Of a stretch of DNA of 37,490 bases, positions 1 through 5,490 are shown piece by piece. Source of the DNA: Bacteroidota bacterium (GTDB lineage Bacteria; Bacteroidota; Bacteroidia; Bacteroidales; FEN-979); contig JAPLDN010000265.1 in the NCBI GenBank assembly GCA_026391755.1, forward strand, positions 1 through 37,490. The letters are read 5' to 3'. The position numbers and the translations under genes were made by a program. The notes under the pieces are model-generated. The model saw nothing but the letters and a program-made list of their open reading frames with translations, made no database searches and was not told the DNA's origin. Every line of letters starts with the position of its first letter. Position 1 is the stretch's first letter.

Positions 1-1
1 T

Positions 2-856
2 GGTAAACCCGTCACCCTCGGCCTGCTTGAAAAAGAGCATACCGTGCGTATCATTGCAAGAAACACAGCTAAAACAAAGGAACTCACCGATAAAGGAGCC
101 ATCCTCCTCCAGGGCAATATCAGTGATGCGGCATTCCTGAAAAATGTTTTTGAAGGTGCCGACGCGCTCTACACTCTTGTAGCCATCGATCCACAGGCTG
201 TTGATTTTTATGCAACCCAGGTAGCACAGGTTTCGGCTGTAGCTGAAGCCCTGAAGAATTCAACAATCAAACATGTGGTAGCGCTCAGCAGCGTTGGAGC
301 CCACCTGAAATCCGGAGCCGGAGTCGTTCAGGGGCTCCAGAAAATGGAAGAACTGTTCAACGAGATCCCAGGGATCAACATGCTTTACTTGCGGGCAAGT
401 TATTTCCTCGAAAACGGATTGAGTATGGCTGGTATGGTGAAAATGCTGGGCCTCCTAGGGACACCTTTGAAGGCTGACCTGAAAATCCCCATGGTTGCAA
501 CAAAGGATATTGCTACAGTCGCCCTGAAACACCTGCTGGCCCTTGATTTTACTGGTAAGAGCCATGAATATATTCTCGGAGCCAGGGATTATACCTATGA
601 GGAAATCACTTCCATTTATGGGAATGCAATTGGGAAACCTGGTTTGAGATACATTCAATTCCCATATGATGATGCCAAAAAGGCCTTCATGATGATGGGC
701 CTGGGCGAAAGCTTCACCGACCGTATGATCGAATTCACCAAAGCCCTGAATGAAGGACATGCAGGTGCTGCACATCAGCGGACAGCCGAAAATACAACAC
801 CTACCACGGCAGAGGACTTCTCCCTGGTGTTCAGGGATGTTTATGAAAATTCGTAA
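2..856 (+). CDS. NmrA-like NAD(P)-binding Rossmann protein, 5' end beyond window
   Basis: The frame is open from base 2 (first residues GKPVTLGLLEKEHTVRIIAR), so the gene starts upstream of the window and the GTG at 44 is an internal valine. About 284 residues are visible. The pattern is that of atypical short-chain dehydrogenases of the NmrA/TMR type: the end of helix 1, then beta 2 with the basic cofactor-binding stretch RIIARN, an acidic turn (GNISD), GADALYTLV, and HVVALSSVGAH, the strand that carries the active-site serine region in the family. These proteins bind NAD(P)H and act as reductases or redox sensors. The glycine-rich GxxGxxG loop expected at the extreme N-terminus lies off the left edge. 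The gene converges with the thioesterase at 1108-1896. The family call is good; the substrate is unknown. Confidence 0.85.
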   Translation, partial: GKPVTLGLLEKEHTVRIIARNTAKTKELTDKGAILLQGNISDAAFLKNVFEGADALYTLVAIDPQAVDFYATQVAQVSAVAEALKNSTIKHVVALSSVGAHLKSGAGVVQGLQKMEELFNEIPGINMLYLRASYFLENGLSMAGMVKMLGLLGTPLKADLKIPMVATKDIATVALKHLLALDFTGKSHEYILGARDYTYEEITSIYGNAIGKPGLRYIQFPYDDAKKAFMMMGLGESFTDRMIEFTKALNEGHAGAAHQRTAENTTPTTAEDFSLVFRDVYENS

Positions 857-867
857 ACCTTGACTCG

Positions 868-881
868 CGAATCATGATTCG
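868..881. repeat. 14-bp perfect palindrome after the NmrA-like gene
   Basis: CGAATCATGATTCG reads the same on both strands and lies 12 bp past the stop codon at 856. A second short palindrome, GGTTCGCGAACC, lies at 1112-1123 inside the last codons of the convergent thioesterase. The two flank the larger hairpin element at 910-1087. Role unknown; it could be part of the same mobile palindromic unit. Confidence 0.5.
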
Positions 882-909
882 TGAACCGGAATCCGGGAAC
901 TGTGTTGAG

Positions 910-1087
910 GGAGGCTGGAATTTCTCCGGGTGAGCGCCTTAGAAAAACTGCGTTAAGAAAGTCGAGGTCTGAGCTGTAGAAATTCATCCTTTTTAAGGCC
1001 TGAAAGGCCGGTATATGAATTTCAGGCGAAAACCGAAGAGTTTCAGCAGTTTTTCGTCAGCGCGAAAGCGGAGAAATTCCAGCCTCC
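910..1087. repeat. 178-nt imperfect palindrome between convergent genes
   Basis: The outer arms are a perfect 19-nt inverted repeat: GGAGGCTGGAATTTCTCCG at 910-928 and its complement at 1069-1087. Moving inward, pairing resumes in blocks: GAAAAACTGC (943-952) with its complement around 1044-1055, AAATTCAT (979-986) with ATGAATTT (1015-1022), and an apical GGCCT-GAA-AGGCC hairpin (997-1009). The whole region can therefore fold into one long interrupted hairpin on either strand. It fills nearly all of the space between two convergent genes. It could be a MITE- or REP-like element, a structured RNA or a bidirectional terminator; the sequence alone does not decide. No ORF lies in it. Confidence 0.7.
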
Positions 1088-1107
1088 TGAAAATATAACA
1101 TTTCCAG

Positions 1108-1896
1108 TCACGGTTCGCGAACCTTCCAGTGAAGTTTTGCACGGAACACCACCTGCCCGTCCTCCCGCCTTACACCTTTTAAAAGCGTAATTCCCTGTCC
1201 TTGAATTTCAGGGTAACCGGGATTTTCGTTTATAAACCCCTGTCCGAAAATATCGACTTCGTTCCCCAGTTTTGTCTCCTGCAGGAATTCGATGGTGAAC
1301 CCACTTATAAAATTCTGTTTATGGATCTGGGGACGGATTGCGTTCAGTATCCATTCAACGTAACGGGTATTGTTCACATGCCCGTACATATCGATCTCGG
1401 CGAACCTGGCCTTTTCGGTGGAAAGAAATTCAACCGGACCTGCTATCTGGATTTTTTCGGGTTGCTCCTGCATAACCGGCTCATGGCGGGTCATATGCAG
1501 GATCTCACGGTCTACAACCGCCTGCTGGGGACGTCTGGTCACAGGATCCAGTATGAACCATTGTGAAGTTGCACAACCTATCCTGTTTCCCGAAGCATCC
1601 AGTATCTCGAAATCCCTCATTGCGAACAAACCTTCTGTGCCTCTATGCCAGGTTTTGACCGAAATGGTATCGGTCCAGCCGGGATATTTTTCGAGTTTCA
1701 CCATCAGTCGAACAAGGGCCCATATGAATTCAAATTCATTTCCTTTTCTCAGTCCGAAATTCAGGTGGTCGGCATGATGCCAGGCTGTCTCCTGGAGGTA
1801 ATTGCAGATAGCAGCAAGATTGGCCGATTTAGTGATGTCAGTATCATACCAGCCCACAGAATAATGGTCGGTCCAGATACTTTTTTTCTCTTCCAT
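1108..1896 (-). CDS. Acyl-ACP thioesterase (FatA/FatB family)
   Basis: This 262-residue protein has the double hotdog layout of acyl-ACP thioesterases, which cut the thioester of acyl-ACP to release free fatty acids in the cytoplasm. The N-terminal hotdog shows VGWYDTDITKSANL and later TWHRGTEGLFAMRDFEI; the second hotdog has EIDMYGHVNNTRYVEW at about 167-182. In plant FatB and bacterial relatives this site reads D-x-N-x-H; here it is D169-M-Y171-G-H173, so the usual Asn is Tyr. The downstream FLQETKLGN supplies the expected glutamate. The ATG at 1896 lies only five bases after a TAATTTTG promoter element, so the transcript is probably leaderless. It is divergent from the HD gene. The family call is firm; full activity is uncertain because of the Asn change. 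Confidence 0.88.
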   Translation of the reverse strand: MEEKKSIWTDHYSVGWYDTDITKSANLAAICNYLQETAWHHADHLNFGLRKGNEFEFIWALVRLMVKLEKYPGWTDTISVKTWHRGTEGLFAMRDFEILDASGNRIGCATSQWFILDPVTRRPQQAVVDREILHMTRHEPVMQEQPEKIQIAGPVEFLSTEKARFAEIDMYGHVNNTRYVEWILNAIRPQIHKQNFISGFTIEFLQETKLGNEVDIFGQGFINENPGYPEIQGQGITLLKGVRREDGQVVFRAKLHWKVREP

Positions 1897-1901
1897 GGGG
1901 G

Positions 1902-1909
1902 CAAAATTA
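1902..1909 (-). promoter_or_regulatory. Bacteroidetes -7 element for the thioesterase
   Basis: On the minus strand the bases read TAATTTTG, a match to the Bacteroidetes -7 consensus TAnnTTTG. The start codon A is at 1896, five bases downstream, so transcription should begin at or very near the ATG. No strong -33 TTG was found at the ideal distance. Confidence 0.5.
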
Positions 1910-1914
1910 ATGTT

Positions 1915-1922
1915 TACTTTTG
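1915..1922 (+). promoter_or_regulatory. Bacteroidetes -7 element for the HD-domain gene
   Basis: TACTTTTG matches TAnnTTTG and lies 21 bp before the ATG at 1944. It is only 5 bp from the opposing -7 element at 1902-1909, so the two divergent promoters overlap. Polymerase binding at one could affect the other. Confidence 0.5.
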
Positions 1923-1943
1923 TGGACCGGTAAAATTCTTTTT

Positions 1944-2504
1944 ATGGAACTCAATCGTGAATCAGCACTTGTACTCCTTCATCAGTACGTTAAGAATGAA
2001 AAAATGATCGCCCACTGCCTGGCTTCTGAAGCTGTCATGCGCGGATTGGCCAGAAAACTCGGGCGTGATGAGGAAAAATGGGGACTGGCCGGGCTTCTTC
2101 ACGACCTGGATGTTGAAACTACCAATGCCGAAGCCAGTGTTCACGGAACTCAAACCGAAGTTTTGTTAAAGGATTATAATGTTGATCCTGAAATCCTCGA
2201 TGCTATCCGCATGCATAATGAATATTCATCGGGGAAAGAAAGAAGCACCGAATTCCAGTATGCACTGGCTGCGGGAGAGACCATCACGGGGCTCATTTTC
2301 GCGACTACTTACGTTTATCCCGATAAAAAGCTGGCCAGCGTGAAACCGAAATCCGTCGTCAAACGGATGAAGGAAAAAATGTTTGCAGCTTCAGTCAAGC
2401 GGGAGAATATACTCGAATGCGAGAAGATCGGCATTCCTATCGATGAATTCGCAGCAATCGCAATTGATGCAATGCTGCCATCGGCGGAAGCCATGGGATT
2501 ATAG
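1944..2504 (+). CDS. HD-domain predicted hydrolase
   Basis: The ATG at 1944 (MELNRESALVLLHQYVKN) is preferred over the TTG at 1920, because that TTG overlaps the promoter's TTTG. The product is 186 residues. HD-superfamily metal ligands are visible: H24, the H53-D54 pair in GLLHDLDVE, and a later histidine in RMHNEYSSG. HD domains are metal-dependent phosphohydrolases acting on nucleotides or other phosphoesters. The compact single-domain layout, with the tail SVVKRMKEKMFAASVKRENI, resembles the stand-alone 'HDIG predicted hydrolase' proteins common in Bacteroidetes and Firmicutes. The substrate is not known. It stands alone, divergent from the thioesterase and convergent with the gene at 2549-2986. 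Confidence 0.82.
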   Translation: MELNRESALVLLHQYVKNEKMIAHCLASEAVMRGLARKLGRDEEKWGLAGLLHDLDVETTNAEASVHGTQTEVLLKDYNVDPEILDAIRMHNEYSSGKERSTEFQYALAAGETITGLIFATTYVYPDKKLASVKPKSVVKRMKEKMFAASVKRENILECEKIGIPIDEFAAIAIDAMLPSAEAMGL

Positions 2505-2548
2505 CGAAACCGTATCCGGCCACAATATTGATTCAACCACACTGCAGA

Positions 2549-2986
2549 TCAGGGTTTCATGCTAAGTATGTTCTTCAGGGCGCCATAATCCAAACCAGCG
2601 CTTATCTCCCTTATCACGGCAGTTTGCTCTGTCTTCGCGCTGATGAGCCCGTCTCTCAGCATGAGGGTCATGTAATCATGGTCTATCCCTCCGAAATATG
2701 TACCCAGGACACATCCTGTGGCACTTAACCCGCAAAGAACAATAGTATTCACCCCCAGCAGTTTTATCTTCAGGTGAAAGATAGAGATCGCCTTGTTGAT
2801 CGTATCCATGGCTGATTTCCTGTCGGTTTCAGACATATAAGGCAGATAGTCGTTCTGTATGTCAATAACCAGAAGGGCCAGGTTTAGTTTTTTAATATCC
2901 TCCTCATTCAAGGACCTTTCCTGGGCCTTCAGGTTTGAAGAAAACATGCAAAGGCAAATCAGGATTGCGGTAAGAACATTTTTCAT
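2549..2986 (-). CDS. Secreted isochorismatase-like protein with central deletion
   Basis: The ATG at 2986 gives a classical signal peptide (MKNVLTAILICLCMFSSNLKAQ), so I prefer it to the upstream start at 3061, which would place 25 odd residues before it. The mature protein begins like an isochorismatase/nicotinamidase-type cysteine hydrolase: LALLVIDIQNDYLPYM carries the catalytic Asp, and TIVLCGLSATGCVLGT carries the catalytic Cys. The family normally has about 80 residues between these with the catalytic Lys; here only about 30 remain and the Lys segment is missing. At 145 residues it is clearly short for the family (about 180-220). Its C-terminal part is otherwise normal, so this looks like an in-frame internal deletion. 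It is probably inactive as a hydrolase, or a decaying gene. Confidence 0.7.
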   Translation of the reverse strand: MKNVLTAILICLCMFSSNLKAQERSLNEEDIKKLNLALLVIDIQNDYLPYMSETDRKSAMDTINKAISIFHLKIKLLGVNTIVLCGLSATGCVLGTYFGGIDHDYMTLMLRDGLISAKTEQTAVIREISAGLDYGALKNILSMKP

Positions 2987-2990
2987 ATAC

Positions 2991-3020
2991 TTTATCTCAG
3001 AATTTAAATTCTGAGATAAA
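2991..3020. promoter_or_regulatory. 30-bp perfect palindrome just upstream of the isochorismatase-like gene
   Basis: The left half TTTATCTCAGAATTT is followed directly by its exact reverse complement, with no loop. It ends four bases before the ATG at 2986 (minus strand). It could be an operator for a dimeric regulator, or a 5'-UTR hairpin that hides the start codon. It could also act as a terminator for minus-strand transcripts coming from the HTH gene. Confidence 0.6.
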
Positions 3021-3128
3021 AATAAAACTAAAAAACCATAATGCAAACAGCAATCCGTCACCCGGCAGCTGTATCCGGTGAAATGCTCTGCATCTCAGCC
3101 CTGCCGGCTCCCTGTTTTTATGAAATAC

Positions 3129-3317
3129 TTATAGGAACTGTGAAAATTTCTCGTCTATATGTTCATTGAACCAACGGTCGATGACCGTTTTCCTGAACCT
3201 CCATTCCTTTCCCAGCTTGGCCGCCGGGATCTTTCCGTCCTGGGCCCAGGTGTATATCGTCTGAGGTTTGACCTTCAGGTATTTTGCAACCTCTTCAAGG
3301 GTCATTATATCTTCCAT
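3129..3317 (-). CDS. Excisionase-family helix-turn-helix protein
   Basis: This 62-residue protein is a single winged HTH of the MerR/excisionase type (HTH_17): MTLEEVAKYLKVKPQTIYTWAQDGKIPAAKLGKEWRFRKTVIDRW covers nearly its full length. The helix pair TLEEVAKYLKV / QTIYTWAQDG and the wing KEWRFRK are typical. Such proteins act as phage or plasmid excisionases or as small chromosomal regulators. No integrase or att site is seen here, so a local regulatory role is more likely. The start is three bases after the stop of the membrane-protein gene (3321), so the two are almost certainly cotranscribed. Confidence 0.85.
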   Translation of the reverse strand: MEDIMTLEEVAKYLKVKPQTIYTWAQDGKIPAAKLGKEWRFRKTVIDRWFNEHIDEKFSQFL

Positions 3318-3320
3318 GGC

Positions 3321-3827
3321 CTATTTTGCGCTTTTACGTAAGAGTGTAATTGTATCGGCCGGAGTTGAGGTTATGTTGTTTCCCCGATCAGCAGGCTGGG
3401 GCGGTTTCTCAACCGGCTTTGCCGGGGTAACGATCTGTTCCACCGAATATACTATGGCTGTATAAAAATTCCCCTCGTATTTCCTGAACCATTTGAATTC
3501 CTCGTTCTTTTCGCAGAGGAACGGGCGTAGGTTCCATGCAAGCTGAATTCCCACAAAAGCCAGGATTATCACCCATATCCTGAAAACGGTGACGCCGATC
3601 TGCGGATAAATATTTTTCTGGTCACAGGCATATTTCAGGGCATCCACCATCAGTTTCATACCGAAAATTCCTGCGAAAATAAAGATCGCAACATGAAGCA
3701 GCTGCAGGAAATGATAGTTCCCCCCGGTGACCTGGAAGACGATCACTATCGGCGCAAATGAAAGGGCGATTGTGGCTGTAAGCACCACCCCTCCAAGCAC
3801 TATCATCGTCATCTGCCTGAAGCTCAT
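3321..3827 (-). CDS. Four-helix membrane protein, likely 5' frameshifted
   Basis: From the ATG at 3827 the product is 168 residues with about four hydrophobic segments: IVLGGVVLTATIALSFAPIVIVF, LLHVAIFIFAGIFGMKLMV, FRIWVIILAFVGIQLAWNL, and a weaker one at FYTAIVYSV. Motifs LQLLHVAIF and WNLRPF...FRKYEGNFYTA resemble an unnamed family of bacterial inner-membrane proteins with a QxxWxLRPF signature. The good promoter at 3909-3939 points to an ATG at 3885, whose frame (MKSSTDIRE...) is off by one base. Dropping one G from the GGG at 3861-3863 would join it as MKSSTDIRKFIIQQVLGSK into this protein. The gene may therefore be disrupted, or the base may be an error. It is followed by the HTH gene. 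Function unknown. Confidence 0.65.
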   Translation of the reverse strand: MSFRQMTMIVLGGVVLTATIALSFAPIVIVFQVTGGNYHFLQLLHVAIFIFAGIFGMKLMVDALKYACDQKNIYPQIGVTVFRIWVIILAFVGIQLAWNLRPFLCEKNEEFKWFRKYEGNFYTAIVYSVEQIVTPAKPVEKPPQPADRGNNITSTPADTITLLRKSAK

Positions 3828-3908
3828 CTTTGACCCCAGGACTTGCTGGATGATGAACTTCCCTGATGTCGGTCGAAGATTTCATAAGCTGATTTTTTTG
3901 TATACTGA

Positions 3909-3939
3909 CAAAGATAGTACATTTATAATCGTTTGTCAA
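3909..3939 (-). promoter_or_regulatory. Consensus Bacteroidetes promoter for membrane protein-HTH operon
   Basis: On the minus strand, TTG (3939-3937), 20 bases, then TATCTTTG (3916-3909) match the Bacteroidetes housekeeping consensus closely. A start site near 3903 would place the first ATG at 3885. The spacer is flanked by inverted half-sites GACAAA (3936-3931) and TTTGTC (3912-3907), a possible operator over the promoter. The downstream HTH protein is an obvious candidate ligand for it, by inference. Confidence 0.7.
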
Positions 3940-4041
3940 TGTTTTTTACTGTTTTCTATTGTTTAGTACTGCGGATTAGATTAGGGATTAGTCCATCCGC
4001 CTTCAATAATATTGGTAATTTTACGGCCCTAAACCTAAGAA

Positions 4042-5421
4042 ATGAGCAAACAGATAACATTAGCCCTGGCCTTCATATTGCCGGTAATGATACAGGTTTC
4101 CCAGGCCCAGAACCAGGATTCCATTGTCATCCGAAAGATGTATACCGAAGCCCTGACCAATCCTGCCGGATATAAAAGCCTGGAATATTTATGTACGAAG
4201 ATCGGGGGGCGGATTTGCGGCACAGCCAAAGCGGAGGAAGCGGTGCGGTATGTGAAGAAGTTGCTTGAGAGCATGAAGCCCGATACTGTTTACCTCCAGC
4301 CTGTAATGGTGAAGCATTGGGAAAGGGGCAATAAGGAAATTGCACAGATCATTTCCAAAAAGAAAGGGAAAAAAGAACTGCATGTTTGTTCACTCGGGAC
4401 TTCTATTGGCACTGGAGATGCAGGGATAACAGCGGCTGTTATCGAAGTTCACAATTTCGACGAACTGAGGACTATAGGCAAAAAGGGAATTGAAGGGAAG
4501 ATAATCTTTTTCAACCGGGCCGCCGATGAATCACGTATCAACACTTTCGATTCCTATGGAGGAGCCGTCGACCAGCGTGCCCGGGGCGCCATGCAGGCGG
4601 CCCGATTCGGAGCATCGGCCGTCATTGTGCGCTCGGCAACCACCTCCCATGACAATTTCCCGCATACAGGGGTTCAGCATTATGCCGATACCGTTAAGCC
4701 TATCCCGGCGATGTGTGTGAGTACTAATGATGCAGACCTGTTGTCGGCCTGGCTTAAAGAAGATCCCTCCCTGAAACTGTTCATGAACATGAATTGCAGC
4801 AATCTTCCCGAAGTTCAGAGTGCCAACGTGGTCGGCGAGATCAGGGGAAGTGAACACCCTGAGGAAGTCATCGTATTCGGGGGCCATCTCGATTCCTGGG
4901 ATATAGGTGAAGGGGCGCATGACGACGGAGCAGGGATGATACAGGGCCTTGAGGTCCTCAGGATCTACAAAGCCCTTGGAATAAAACCGAAACATACCAT
5001 CAGGGCGGTTGCGTTCATGGATGAGGAGATAGCCCAGAGAGGGGCCGCAGCGTATGCTGAAGCAGCAAAAAAGAAAGGTGAAAAACATATCGCAGGTATC
5101 GAGGCCGACCGGGGGGGGGCAAGCCCCTGGGGCTTCTCAATCGATGCACCAGATCCGCAGTTAAATAAAATTAAGAGTTGGAAACCCCTGTTCTCGCCTT
5201 ACAACCTCTGGTTCTTCGAAAAAGGCGGCAGCGGGGTTGACATCAGCAACCTGAAAAAACAGGGAAGCCCGCTGATTGGATACGTGACCGATCCCCAGCG
5301 CTATTTCGATTATCACCACAGCGCCAATGACACTTTCGATAAAGTCAATGTTCGTGAACTTGAACTAGGCGCTGCTGCGATGTCAGGACTGGTGTACCTG
5401 ATCGACACATATGGGTTATAA
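4042..5421 (+). CDS. Exported M28 metallopeptidase (carboxypeptidase Q-like)
   Basis: The product has 459 residues. A signal peptide (about residues 1-22, ending SQA/Q) is followed by a protease-associated (PA) domain insert (about 130-255) and the M28 catalytic domain. Zinc ligands are all visible: H282 and D284 in FGGHLDSWD, D294/D295 in HDDGAG, the catalytic E328 with E329 in MDEE, D356 in GIEADRGG, and H425/H426 in DYHHSANDTFD. HLDSWD and YHHSANDT are close to plasma glutamate carboxypeptidase (CPQ), which releases amino acids from dipeptides. The protein should act in the periplasm or outside the cell. It is convergent with the S46 peptidase; a hairpin lies between them. The length is normal for the family and nothing appears broken. 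Confidence 0.93.
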   Translation: MSKQITLALAFILPVMIQVSQAQNQDSIVIRKMYTEALTNPAGYKSLEYLCTKIGGRICGTAKAEEAVRYVKKLLESMKPDTVYLQPVMVKHWERGNKEIAQIISKKKGKKELHVCSLGTSIGTGDAGITAAVIEVHNFDELRTIGKKGIEGKIIFFNRAADESRINTFDSYGGAVDQRARGAMQAARFGASAVIVRSATTSHDNFPHTGVQHYADTVKPIPAMCVSTNDADLLSAWLKEDPSLKLFMNMNCSNLPEVQSANVVGEIRGSEHPEEVIVFGGHLDSWDIGEGAHDDGAGMIQGLEVLRIYKALGIKPKHTIRAVAFMDEEIAQRGAAAYAEAAKKKGEKHIAGIEADRGGASPWGFSIDAPDPQLNKIKSWKPLFSPYNLWFFEKGGSGVDISNLKKQGSPLIGYVTDPQRYFDYHHSANDTFDKVNVRELELGAAAMSGLVYLIDTYGL

Positions 5422-5428
5422 TTAAGCG

Positions 5429-5475
5429 GGATAACTGGATAACTGGATAACTGGATATCCAGCGATCCAGTTATC
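5429..5475. terminator. Tandem GGATAACT units plus hairpin between convergent peptidase genes
   Basis: Three exact 8-bp units GGATAACT run from 5429 to 5452, then GGAT. The last unit forms an 11-bp inverted repeat, GATAACTGGAT (5446-5456) and ATCCAGTTATC (5465-5475), with an 8-base loop. It lies in the 69-bp gap between the stops of the M28 gene (5421) and the S46 gene (5491). It may serve as a bidirectional terminator, although no U-tract follows on either side. Confidence 0.5.
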
Positions 5476-5490
5476 TAGCAATCCAGACCC

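Noticed and set aside
3062..3107. CCGGCAG/CTGCCGG inverted repeat after the HTH gene as a terminator
   Set aside because: The loop is about 32 bases and no U-tract follows, so a terminator cannot be supported.
3622..3939. 105-codon minus-strand frame starting at the promoter of the membrane-protein operon
   Set aside because: Only its first nine or so codons (from ATG 3885) look real; the rest is an out-of-frame reading of the membrane protein. It is used as evidence for the frameshift, not as a gene.
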